Virus record (IMG/VR): IMGVR_UViG_3300021170_000084
Location: 1-20,355 of that record
Length of the DNA: 20,355 nt
Direction: 5' to 3' (one strand)
Origin: a virus
Part shown: positions 13,768-19,997 of the stretch, piece after piece
How the letters are laid out: each line of letters begins with the position of its first letter
Position numbering within the stretch: the stretch's first letter is position 1
The notes under the pieces: model-generated
The model's database searches: none
What the model saw: the letters and a program-made list of their open reading frames with translations, nothing else
Told to the model about the DNA's origin: nothing
Position numbers and translations under genes: made by a program

Positions 13768-14093
13768 AGAAATTTCTCTGTGTCATCGGACCAGTTTTCT
13801 TTACATCTCAACCGCAGAGCACTGTCGCAGGTGTTTGGCCTGCCGTGGTTGCTGTGGTTCTGGCCCGATAAGATGCAGCGTCTTTCCCGCATCGTGCTCC
13901 TCGCACTGCTTTTGACTTTTACTCAGTACGACCTCGCCTCTAGGTTCAAAGACGGGTCAACAAAACTACGTTTCAAACTCATTCCGACGCAGCTCCCATC
14001 CAAGCCCATGGCCTACTCGGGTGGCACCGAGAGAGGGAACCAAGTTCTGGCCGGGTTGCTCAACCCGTTTCCCCCACTTGCTTCGCCCGAGCG
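13675..14093 (-). other. Unresolved stretch of competing tiny ORFs
   Basis: About 420 bases hold no gene of confident size. Competing minus-strand frames are: 13923-13982 (19 aa, ATG), 13801-13926 (41 aa, needs a CTG start), 13722-13892 (56 aa, ATG with GAGGAG four bases upstream), and a TTG frame of about 53 aa that ends just before 13960. A 298-codon plus-strand frame is open across the same DNA but has no ribosome site. Decay, a frameshift or a cluster of micro-proteins are all possible. Confidence 0.6.
13801..13926 (-). CDS. Possible 41-aa Cys/His peptide with CTG start
   Basis: The frame opens after a stop at 13957-13959 and has no ATG, GTG or TTG. A CTG at 13926 overlaps the preceding 19-aa ORF stop as CTGA and has GCGAGG five bases upstream. 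The peptide holds QCEEHDAGKTLHLIG and later HLRQC, a C-x2-H / H-x3-C spacing that could bind zinc. A frameshift joining it to the 19-aa ORF upstream is another reading. Confidence 0.3.
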   Translation of the reverse strand: MSKSQKQCEEHDAGKTLHLIGPEPQQPRQAKHLRQCSAVEM

Positions 14094-14258
14094 TCAGGCA
14101 GTGCCAACTCGTTTCCCACTCTTCCAAGCCGTTCTTTTTCTCAGCTCCTCAGCCCTGGCGGCCGCTGGACCTGTCCTCGATTCACGCCAGGCGGCTTGCG
14201 GGCTAATATGGTTCTCGCGCTTTAGAGCTTCCAGCCGTTCTCGCTCAGGAGCGGTCAT
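14094..14258 (-). CDS. Small basic helical protein
   Basis: 54 aa. ATG 14258 overlaps the LAGLIDADG stop as ATGA, with AAAGAG just upstream. The sequence is one long charged helix (PERERLEALKRENHISPQ, then AARAEELRKRTAWK) with a basic end. It could bind nucleic acid. No family recognised. Confidence 0.6.
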   Translation of the reverse strand: MTAPERERLEALKRENHISPQAAWRESRTGPAAARAEELRKRTAWKSGKRVGTA

Positions 14259-14743
14259 AACTCTTTCAGGGAATATTGAATCGGCGGTGGAACGTACTGG
14301 CGAATACCGATTCCTAACTCAAATCTTGATTTCTTTGGTGCGCCGGCGTGCCATCCCTTTCGCATATTGTTTGGAGGCTTGCCTAATGGGCGAAATGCAT
14401 ACTGCATTAAGGCCTTAAGTGCTTGTGTTCTTTTTTCATCGGAAAGAAATGGCCAGATAGGCTTGAGAAAAGTAATGCATTTGTCCCATCCATACACACG
14501 CAGTTTCCAGATCGTCCTCGACGGACGCATCTTGCCTTCTTGCGGTTTGCCTATTCTCACAACCTCGTGAAATCTATTCAGGGTGCGCGGGTTGACCTGG
14601 CTGATAGAAACTTCAACGCTGTAATGGTCCCTATAAGCCCGATAGAAAGTGCATCCCTCGCCATCGAAAAAGCCAGCAGCCCAAGCTCTTTCTAAGTTTC
14701 GGCGATTGGGTTGTACTCGTTCGGTTTCATGTTGAATGTCCAA
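14255..14743 (-). CDS. LAGLIDADG-type homing endonuclease
   Basis: 162 aa. The start is TTG 14743, supported by a perfect AGGAGG (14751-14756) seven bases upstream. Residues 20-30 (AWAAGFFDGEG) are the LAGLIDADG motif with acid residues D27 and E29. Later strands (YSVEVSISQ, TIWKLRVYGWDKCITFL) and a helix with LKALMQYA fit the fold. One motif means it would act as a dimer. It is free-standing, not in an intron, and overlaps the DUF6745-like gene by 52 bases and the next gene by ATGA. Confidence 0.85.
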   Translation of the reverse strand: MDIQHETERVQPNRRNLERAWAAGFFDGEGCTFYRAYRDHYSVEVSISQVNPRTLNRFHEVVRIGKPQEGKMRPSRTIWKLRVYGWDKCITFLKPIWPFLSDEKRTQALKALMQYAFRPLGKPPNNMRKGWHAGAPKKSRFELGIGIRQYVPPPIQYSLKEL

Positions 14744-15945
14744 GAAATTGCCTCCTGCACATTGTTTATCTGTGGCGGAATTCTCAAAAAATACATGCGC
14801 CCCGTAGAAGGATCGGTCACCCGCACGGCCCGCAAAACTCGTTCAGGATCTCCGGGCAAATCGACAGAGAACAAAATTCCACGATCATGCTTGTGAATCT
14901 CTTTGGCTTTAGCATCCGCGATGAAGCGGTCCATGCCAACGCGCTCAATCATCACGCGACGGATTTCGGCGTTTTCCTCGGCCAAGATTTCTTTTGCGGT
15001 GATGGTTTCAGGTTGTTCGATGATTCGCTGCGGAACAATTACGCCGTGCCACGCCCAAATACCCCACTTGTCGCTGTAGCCACAGGCTTGGCCCTTGTCG
15101 GAATGTAGCCGTCCTTGCGCATCAACTTCGACAATTGTGTGTCGATCAGAAACAAACACAATCCCGTCGTACGGAAACCACCAATGCAGATTTCTTGATT
15201 GCTCAAGCCATAGATCGAGAAGCTTTTCATCTTCAGGCGAGTACTCGACTCCAATCTCGGATGCGAATTTATAGAACACTTCCCAGCAGCACCAATGCGC
15301 TCCCGCGAAGCGGTTGCCGAGCTGCGAGTCGAGCTGCGAGCGGAGCTGCGAGTAGAGCTGCGAGTAGAGCTGCGAGTCGAGCTGCGAGCCGAGCTGCGAG
15401 CGGAGCTGCGAGTAGAGCTGCGAGTAGAGCTGCGAGTAGAGCTGCGAGCGGAGCTGCGAGCGGAGCTGCGAGTAGAGCTGCGAGTAGAGCTGCGAGTAGA
15501 GCTGCGAGTCGAGCTGCGAGCCGAGCTGCGAGCGGAGCTGCGAGTAGAGCTGCGAGTAGAGCTGCGAGTAGAGCTGCGAGCGGAGCTGCGAGCGGAGCTG
15601 CGAGTAGAGCTGCGAGTAGAGCTGCGAGCCGAGCTGCGAGTCGAGCTGCGAGCCGAGCTGCGAGCCGAGCTGCGAGCCGAGCTGCGAGCGGAGCTGCGAG
15701 TAGAGCTGCGAGTCCTTAGCCAGACATTTCAAAGCCCCCCAAGCTAGTACGCAGATCATCGGCGAACTGAAATAAAAAATTGTCGGCTTCGGTTTTCCGA
15801 TGCGGCCGTAGAATTCGCCAATAATTTTCTCAGCCGCAGATTTGTCGATAGGCTGGGTGCTGCGTCCAATTCCCAGCCACTCCTCGTAAACCTCGGCAAG
15901 CCGCAACTCTTGCCGAGGCGTCATCTTTGTTATTTTCTTTGACAT
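14692..15945 (-). CDS. DUF6745-like protein with X-S-Q-L repeat array
   Basis: 417 aa from ATG 15945 (GAGG five bases upstream). Residues 1-77 are a mixed helical region. Residues 78-209 are 33 tandem copies of the four-residue unit X-S-Q-L, where X is only Tyr, Arg, Gly or Asp. Residues 210-417 match my recollection of DUF6745 proteins: WCCWEVFYKFASEIG, RLHSDKGQA, WGIWAWHGVIVP, AEENAEIRRVMIERVG and a closing PSTGRMYFLRIP. Related proteins with D-Q-x-R/W type four-residue repeats exist in actinobacteria, but no function is known to me. A period of four would put Leu along one face of a helix. It forms a pair with the His-rich gene before it. Phage role unknown. Confidence 0.85.
   Translation of the reverse strand: MSKKITKMTPRQELRLAEVYEEWLGIGRSTQPIDKSAAEKIIGEFYGRIGKPKPTIFYFSSPMICVLAWGALKCLAKDSQLYSQLRSQLGSQLGSQLGSQLDSQLGSQLYSQLYSQLRSQLRSQLYSQLYSQLYSQLRSQLGSQLDSQLYSQLYSQLYSQLRSQLRSQLYSQLYSQLYSQLRSQLGSQLDSQLYSQLYSQLRSQLDSQLGNRFAGAHWCCWEVFYKFASEIGVEYSPEDEKLLDLWLEQSRNLHWWFPYDGIVFVSDRHTIVEVDAQGRLHSDKGQACGYSDKWGIWAWHGVIVPQRIIEQPETITAKEILAEENAEIRRVMIERVGMDRFIADAKAKEIHKHDRGILFSVDLPGDPERVLRAVRVTDPSTGRMYFLRIPPQINNVQEAISWTFNMKPNEYNPIAET
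15319..15714. repeat. 33 x 12-bp tandem array
   Basis: Thirty-three units of 12 bp. Ten bases (GAGCTGCGAG on the plus strand) are identical in every unit; only two vary, and only as ta, cg, cc or tc. In minus-strand codons these give Tyr (TAC), Arg (CGC), Gly (GGC) and Asp (GAC). A higher-order 11-unit (132-bp) block is repeated almost exactly: units 11-21 and 22-32 share the order R R Y Y Y R G D Y Y, differing only in the last unit. Confidence 0.98.
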
Positions 15946-15952
15946 TTAGACC

Positions 15953-16261
15953 TCAGTCCGCGACGTTCCGGATCGCCTCCGGGCTGTACTCGCGTTGACG
16001 GATTACTTCATAATCCCCGGTTGGCAGAAACAGAGTGTTGTGTTCTTCATGAATGATCGACACGCCACCTTCCGCCGTGACCGAGAGGTACATCTTGTCG
16101 CCTACTTCGAGCACTTCCCCGGCCTCAACGTCTGCCAGCCGGTGGATGTGCCCCGTTGCCTCGCCTTCGAGAATGTGACCGTTTATGCGCTTCTTGAAGT
16201 CACACTCCGGAATGGTGTCGATCTTTCGGAACAAAACGTCGCCCTGCCTCCAAGTTTTCAT
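15953..16261 (-). CDS. Conserved small protein paired with DUF6745 gene
   Basis: 102 aa from ATG 16261 with a perfect GGAG site. Motifs in order are RQGDVLF (5-11), GEATGHIHR (33-41), a YLSVT strand, HEEH (71-74), LPTGDYEV and QREYSPEAIRNVAD (89-102). The several His residues may bind a metal. I associate proteins with this ending (a 'REYSPEAIR' tail) with genes next to DUF6745 proteins, but I cannot name a function. Eight bases separate its stop from the next start, so the two are likely made together. Confidence 0.8.
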   Translation of the reverse strand: MKTWRQGDVLFRKIDTIPECDFKKRINGHILEGEATGHIHRLADVEAGEVLEVGDKMYLSVTAEGGVSIIHEEHNTLFLPTGDYEVIRQREYSPEAIRNVAD

Positions 16262-16318
16262 TTCTTCTCCTTTTTTGATTTCAGACTTTCACTGCCTGCT
16301 TGCCAAATTGAGGGAAGA

Positions 16319-16570
16319 TCAAGTGCGCTTGTGACGCCTCTCGTGATGCCACCGCCTGTGCGCTGCAAGCGAGGCTGCATTTTTGAATGGCCCTGTCACG
16401 CCACCCCGCTCGCCGCAAATATCACAGACGAGCCGATGACCATTGCCGTTCGTTTCCACTCGCAGGAACTGCAACCCCATTTCGCCACCCCCCGGCGTCA
16501 AAAGAGTGAGAGTGTTGCCCTGCTGCAGCTTTTCTATCTCGGCCTGTTCAAGTACCACGATTTGTTTCAT
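16319..16570 (-). CDS. Zinc-finger protein
   Basis: 83 aa from ATG 16570 with GGAGG nine bases upstream. The N-terminal half (QIVVLEQAEIEKLQQG, then TLLTPGGGE) is a small domain of unknown type. Residues 47-75 form a C2H2-like finger: LVCDICGE, a glycine-rich loop, SLAAHRRWHH. The tail is basic. It may be a transcription regulator or nucleic-acid binder. It lies between the ERF gene and the DUF6745 pair. Confidence 0.75.
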   Translation of the reverse strand: MKQIVVLEQAEIEKLQQGNTLTLLTPGGGEMGLQFLRVETNGNGHRLVCDICGERGGVTGPFKNAASLAAHRRWHHERRHKRT

Positions 16571-16607
16571 GCGTCTTATCCTCCAACTGGATTTGAACTT
16601 TTGCGGC

Positions 16608-17663
16608 TCAATAACTTTCCGTCGATGGCTCTAGATATTCCTGCTCGGGCTCCAGAGTCCCTTCGTACAATGCTTTCTGATCGGCCTCGTAGTCGTGCCC
16701 GTTCAAGCGCTTAATTCCCTCGATGTTGAAAAACTTATCGTTTTGCTTTATGAGAAAATCTGCAGGCTTGCCCTTGTTCGCAAGGATCAAATCCCACAGC
16801 GGTTTCATGGACTCTTTGCCTACATGCTCGAAGCACGACAGTTTTTTGCCTCCCCACATGACAGACAGAAACGACCCCTTCTTGCCCTTGATGATTTCGG
16901 CTGAGTCGATGATGGGATCAATAGACAGTGGCGGGATGACTGCCTTTGTCACGCCATTCGTGGGCGCATTGCCCATGAGAATAAAACCGACATCGTGCTT
17001 TTTGCAGAAGTCCTGAAAGTTGAAGGCGAGAGACGCTTTCATGCAGAATGCGCCGTTAACCGTCCTGATTTGGAAGAACGCGCGATCATCGGCAGTCATG
17101 TTCGAGCGCACCACGGCCAGACCGTTGCCGGAAAGGGCTACCAGGGTGTCTCCGACAGGTGTCAAGATGACGTTGTACTCGGTGTCCTGTTTTGACTTGG
17201 CCTCGTGCTCGGCTAGCTTGCGTTGTGCCACTTCCTGCGCAGCTTGCTTGCTACCCACACCAGAGGCAAGATTTGCGTCGTCATCCTCCCCGGCCACTCC
17301 CACTGCGGCTTGATAGGCGTACCTCCGAGCGTACGTGAATGCCGATCCGCACGACTGGGCATCGAAGCGGTTGCCATGCATGAGTGCCGGCAGCATGTAG
17401 GTGCTTTCAATGAATTGACCAGACTTGTGCGCCAGGATGGTTTCTATCCCCGCTTGCTGTTCCGCCACGCTAGATATGGGGAACTGAACGACGGCAAGGC
17501 CATTCTTTGACAGAGAGGGCTGCGTAGCGCGAATGACGGATGCCATGTCCGCATACTTCGATTTGTAGGCCGGATTGGAACTGTCTTTCAGGACAGGATC
17601 AAATTCGATCTGAGCTGCGGACAGTGCGGAAATTAGTTCGCCAATACTTTCAGAGCGCACCAT
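16608..17663 (-). CDS. erf: ERF-family single-strand annealing protein
   Basis: 351 aa from ATG 17663 with AAAGGTGG six bases upstream; a longer frame to 17723 has no ribosome site. The ERF core (1-140) is clear: NPAYKSKYADMASVI (30-44), LSKNGLAVVQ (51-60), GSAFTYARRYAYQAAVG (106-122) and EDDDAN (126-131). These proteins anneal single strands in phage recombination, as P22 Erf does. The C-terminal 200 residues are a separate region without a family I know. The gene follows a small zinc ribbon and precedes the zinc-finger gene. Confidence 0.92.
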   Translation of the reverse strand: MVRSESIGELISALSAAQIEFDPVLKDSSNPAYKSKYADMASVIRATQPSLSKNGLAVVQFPISSVAEQQAGIETILAHKSGQFIESTYMLPALMHGNRFDAQSCGSAFTYARRYAYQAAVGVAGEDDDANLASGVGSKQAAQEVAQRKLAEHEAKSKQDTEYNVILTPVGDTLVALSGNGLAVVRSNMTADDRAFFQIRTVNGAFCMKASLAFNFQDFCKKHDVGFILMGNAPTNGVTKAVIPPLSIDPIIDSAEIIKGKKGSFLSVMWGGKKLSCFEHVGKESMKPLWDLILANKGKPADFLIKQNDKFFNIEGIKRLNGHDYEADQKALYEGTLEPEQEYLEPSTESY

Positions 17664-17686
17664 GGAAATCCACCTTTCGTTTAAAC

Positions 17687-17848
17687 TTATTCCTTTGGAA
17701 CCGCAGCCATCAGCCCGCCGCAATCCGGCTCCGGGCAGCCGATGGCTCCATCTCCGTCAACGTCAGGCTCGCAATCGCCCAGGCGAAGCGTTTTCAGGCA
17801 CATGCTGCAGACCATCTTCACGTCTTCGATTCTTGTGAGTTCGCCCAT
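17687..17848 (-). CDS. Small zinc-ribbon protein
   Basis: 53 aa, ATG 17848 with AGGA four to five bases upstream. Cysteines occur as CSMC (14-17) and GCPEPDC (37-43), plus an extra Cys at 26, flanking an acidic turn (EPDVDGDG), so a zinc ribbon is likely. It overlaps the preceding basic ORF by 86 bases in another frame and lies 23 bases before the ERF gene. Function unknown. Confidence 0.7.
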   Translation of the reverse strand: MGELTRIEDVKMVCSMCLKTLRLGDCEPDVDGDGAIGCPEPDCGGLMAAVPKE

Positions 17849-17966
17849 GTCGTCCTATCGAATCCAAAACAGCCTTCAACCGTTCGTGGTGACGCCTGGA
17901 TCTTTCAATGTTTCGCTTGCGCTGAGCTTCGCCTCGCGGCGTTAACTTTCTGCTCTCGTCCTTCAC
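17763..17966 (-). CDS. Small basic protein
   Basis: 67 aa from GTG 17966, with a GGGG site seven bases upstream (TTG 17984 is another option). It is very basic, with a helix RGEAQRKRNIERSRRHHERL (at about 11-30), so nucleic-acid binding is possible. The last third overlaps the zinc-ribbon gene in another frame. Support is moderate: the start is not strong and no family is recognised. Confidence 0.5.
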   Translation of the reverse strand: MKDESRKLTPRGEAQRKRNIERSRRHHERLKAVLDSIGRHGRTHKNRRREDGLQHVPENASPGRLRA

Positions 17967-17990
17967 GGCAAATCCCCGGTACAAACGTGC

Positions 17991-18188
17991 TTACTGTTGG
18001 CCCCAAGCCATCACGGCCAGCCATACCGCCGCGCCAAAAATCAACGCAAAAAACAAGGTGAGCCCAAGCGCCTTCCGCAATCGTCGCCTCTTGTCGAGTT
18101 TGTATTCCCGGCGCGCGTGTGCGTGCATCGCCTGCGCAATAAACAGGCGCTCCTGTTCTGCTTCACCGTTCCAGGATTCGCTTCTCAT
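17991..18188 (-). CDS. Small membrane protein (paralogue A)
   Basis: 65 aa from ATG 18188, with GGAG eight bases upstream. The N-terminal half is a charged helix ([19 protein letters not shown]). The C-terminal half is one membrane segment ([21 protein letters not shown]), preceded by an RRRLRK positive patch, so an N-in orientation is expected. The arrangement and the '[13 protein letters not shown]' helix match the protein at 19824-19997. The start overlaps the HNH ORF end by 26 bases. It may be a membrane-anchored regulator or holin-like; the latter is not supported by position. Confidence 0.75.
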   Translation of the reverse strand: MRSESWNGEAEQERLFIAQAMHAHARREYKLDKRRRLRKALGLTLFFALIFGAAVWLAVMAWGQQ

Positions 18189-18945
18189 AACACTCGCTCC
18201 GCTTACGTGCTTTCATTCCCATTCCCCGCTTGCGCTTATTTGTCGCTTGCTGTTCCCTCGTGGCCCATCGGCAGTTACTCGGTTCGTAATTGCCGTCATT
18301 GTTTATTCTGTCGATTGAGAATTCAGAGATCTGCCCATGTCTGCCTTCCGGACGCGGCCCCATGTCCTCGTAGAAAGCTTCAAAACTCTTGGTCCATCGC
18401 TCACAAACTGAAATCCCGCGACCGCCGTAATCTTCGTAGCGGGAGTCATTTCTGTTGTGGCACCTGGCACGCATGGCTTGCCACGCTTTATACTCACTGG
18501 AATGAGTCATCCGATGCGTACTATGAGCTTCATTAGAAACTTCGCGTTGTAGACATCCACAACTTTTCGATAATCCACTACGCAAGCTGCATCCATTTAT
18601 ATTCTTATCTTTGCCGCAATCACATTTGCACAGCCAAGTAATTGTGTTGTGACGTGTTCTTCCAGATTCGCGAATGACAAGCAGTCGTCCAAACCTTTTC
18701 CCCGTAATATCAATTTTAGGCGACACTCTGCGGATCACCCTACAAGCTTCTCGTTGTAGGCATCCGCAACTTCTGGTGCGTCCTCGACGCAAGTTAGTTC
18801 CAATTATTTCCCTTTCGGTCCCGCAATCGCATCTGCATAGCCAATACCAACGCTCCGACTTGACTGTCAGTGGGCGAACGGCCAACAGCCGTCCAAATCT
18901 CTTGCCGGTAATGTCAATCCTCTGACACACCTTGCGGCTATTCAT
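18163..18945 (-). CDS. HNH-type endonuclease with doubled zinc finger
   Basis: 260 aa from ATG 18945 (GGAG eight bases upstream; ATGA overlap with the previous stop). Residues 8-65 and 78-135 are two copies of a zinc-finger module: [12 protein letters not shown], then WLCRCDCG or WLCKCDCG, then SCGCLQRE. The C-terminal part has [14 protein letters not shown] (151-164), [12 protein letters not shown] (173-184), FYEDMGPRP (191-199) and a final [20 protein letters not shown] (210-229) nuclease motif. This pattern is common in phage homing-type endonucleases, but the usual form has one finger. Short direct repeats flank the ORF. It overlaps the next gene's start. Confidence 0.85.
   Translation of the reverse strand: MNSRKVCQRIDITGKRFGRLLAVRPLTVKSERWYWLCRCDCGTEREIIGTNLRRGRTRSCGCLQREACRVIRRVSPKIDITGKRFGRLLVIRESGRTRHNTITWLCKCDCGKDKNINGCSLRSGLSKSCGCLQREVSNEAHSTHRMTHSSEYKAWQAMRARCHNRNDSRYEDYGGRGISVCERWTKSFEAFYEDMGPRPEGRHGQISEFSIDRINNDGNYEPSNCRWATREQQATNKRKRGMGMKARKRSECYEKRILER
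18191..18201. repeat. Direct repeat, downstream copy, flanking HNH ORF
   Basis: CACTCGCTCCG (plus strand) at 18191-18201 is an exact match to 18948-18958. Both copies contain the ribosome site (GGAG) of the gene that follows. The two copies bracket the HNH ORF at 18163-18945. Confidence 0.9.
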
Positions 18946-19178
18946 CGCACTCGCTCCGTTTCATCAAATGCGGCATCAATGCGGATCGCCAGTTTCATGG
19001 CCTTGTTCGGTGCGGGCTGGCCGTAGCCGTAAGGGTCGTCAACCACGTCCATTTGCCCATCCAGAAACTCGCGGCAGTCCTGCAGGATTTCCAGCAGCGT
19101 TTCCCGCTGATTGCGTAGTTCAAGAGTTGTCTTGATCAGCTTTTCCAGCGCTTGCGTTGTTTCGGTGAAAGTGTTCAT
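18942..19178 (-). CDS. Small coiled-coil protein
   Basis: 78 aa from ATG 19178 with GGAGG seven bases upstream; a longer frame to 19220 is not needed. It begins inside a TAATG overlap. Residues 3-35 are a likely coiled coil ([20 protein letters not shown]), followed by an acidic loop ([10 protein letters not shown]) and a second helix ([18 protein letters not shown]). The stop overlaps the HNH start as ATGA. No family recognised. Confidence 0.75.
   Translation of the reverse strand: MNTFTETTQALEKLIKTTLELRNQRETLLEILQDCREFLDGQMDVVDDPYGYGQPAPNKAMKLAIRIDAAFDETERVR
18948..18958. repeat. Direct repeat, upstream copy, flanking HNH ORF
   Basis: Second copy of the 11-bp sequence at 18191-18201. It covers the last codons of the coiled-coil gene and the ribosome site of the HNH ORF. 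Confidence 0.9.
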
Positions 19179-19351
19179 TACGCCGCCTCCATCGCGTCTT
19201 CTCTGGCGATTTCGATACATGATTCATGGCCGTACTCCATGGGATCATCGTCGCTAAGCTCGGCCACTAGTTCACCCGCCCTTATTGCATTTCCGCAGTA
19301 GCTGCAAAACTCGCCGTTCTCGAAAGATGGCGCGCGGAAGAAAGGTTGCAT
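19178..19351 (-). CDS. Small treble-clef/zinc-binding protein
   Basis: 57 aa from ATG 19351 with GGAGG seven bases upstream and a stop that overlaps the next start as TAATG. Residues 16-19 (CSYC) and a later HESC (42-45) give a Cys-x2-Cys / His-x2-Cys zinc site. Between them lies an acidic strand (LVAELSDDDP). The C-terminal helix is acidic. The pattern is like small phage PARP-type or treble-clef zinc proteins. It is overlapped by the tail of the HNH ORF, so part of that tail is likely a by-product. Confidence 0.75.
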   Translation of the reverse strand: MQPFFRAPSFENGEFCSYCGNAIRAGELVAELSDDDPMEYGHESCIEIAREDAMEAA

Positions 19352-19824
19352 TTAGAATCCTCCAATGATTTCCAGCGACTACGAAATTCTCTGGCGTGAG
19401 GGTGCTTTCTTTTGTAATAAGCGCGCGTCCTGTTCCTTACGCATGCCAGACACGCACGCCATCCGGTTTTAGGGTTAACCCAAAGGTTTTCACCGGATAA
19501 TGGATGACCATGCATGCACGCAACTTTCCGTGCGTTCACAGCCGTTATGGAATTACCCCTCATGTTATTAGTTCTCGCGGTTACGGCTTCCAAGTGATCA
19601 GGGTTTACGCACAAACGATTGCTGCACAGGTGATCAAGCTGAAGATCCTTTGGAATAGGACCTTTATGCAATTCATAGCTGAAGCGATGGACACGCACCT
19701 TTCTCAATGCGATCTGGATGCTTCCGTATCCACTGACAAATTTATGGCCAGTCCAATTCCAGCAACCGGAGGTTTTCTCCACGTAGCGCCAAAATCGATA
19801 TAGCGGAGTGCCTTTGCGTGACAT
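19282..19824 (-). CDS. HNH endonuclease (HNH_3 type)
   Basis: 180 aa from ATG 19824 with GGAGG upstream, in a TAATG overlap. The order RFWRYVE (10-16), CWNWTG (21-26), SGYGSIQ (31-37), VHRFSYELHKGPIP (45-58), LDHLCSNRLCVNPDHLEAVT (63-82) and N-x-M-RG (87-90) fits the HNH_3 family. Catalytic residues are likely D64/H65, N74/H77 and N86 or N87. A zinc-knuckle part (CMHGHPLS, CLAC) follows. The last 30 or so residues run out of frame across the next gene's ribosome site and start, suggesting the ORF extends past its original end. Confidence 0.87.
   Translation of the reverse strand: MSRKGTPLYRFWRYVEKTSGCWNWTGHKFVSGYGSIQIALRKVRVHRFSYELHKGPIPKDLQLDHLCSNRLCVNPDHLEAVTARTNNMRGNSITAVNARKVACMHGHPLSGENLWVNPKTGWRACLACVRNRTRAYYKRKHPHAREFRSRWKSLEDSKCNLSSARHLSRTASFAATAEMQ
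19356..19365. repeat. Direct repeat, downstream copy, at HNH ORF
   Basis: AATCCTCCAA at 19356-19365 equals 19828-19837. Each copy is the ribosome site of the gene after it, and a nearby TAA is also shared. Confidence 0.8.
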
Positions 19825-19997
19825 TAAAATCCTCCAAACAAAAGCAGGGTCACGCAGATCAGCCCAATGCCAACCACGAGAAGGACAGTGCAGCGGTCAT
19901 CGCGCCTGTACTCGTACTCGCGCTCGCGCTGGTTGTAGTGGTGCATGGCCTCGGCAATTAACTCGCGTTCACGTAGCTCGAATTCGGTCACGATCAT
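19824..19997 (-). CDS. Small membrane protein (paralogue B)
   Basis: 57 aa from ATG 19997 with AGGAGG five bases upstream; the start overlaps the previous stop as ATGA. The N-terminus is a charged helix (ELRERELIAEAMHHYNQRE), followed by a YEYRRDDR patch and one membrane segment (TVLLVVGIGLICVTLLLFGG). The layout and the 'IAEAMHHYNQRE' helix match the 65-aa protein at 17991-18188. The last codons (GGA GGA TTT TAA) also form the ribosome site for the HNH ORF. Confidence 0.8.
   Translation of the reverse strand: MIVTEFELRERELIAEAMHHYNQREREYEYRRDDRCTVLLVVGIGLICVTLLLFGGF
19828..19837. repeat. Direct repeat, upstream copy, at HNH ORF
   Basis: Second copy of the 10-bp sequence at 19356-19365. It lies in the final codons of the membrane-protein gene. 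Confidence 0.8.

Noticed and set aside
13522-14418. 298-codon open frame on the plus strand
   Set aside because: It has no ribosome site, no recognisable domain, opposes all neighbours and continues antisense through the clear LAGLIDADG gene. Probably open by chance.
15319-15714. CRISPR array
   Set aside because: Units are 12 bp and contiguous, with no 25-40 bp spacers, and they encode an in-frame protein repeat.
15135-15747. Plus-strand frames made of E-L-R or S-R-A-A repeats
   Set aside because: They are antisense readings of the 12-bp array, whose length divisible by three keeps several frames open.
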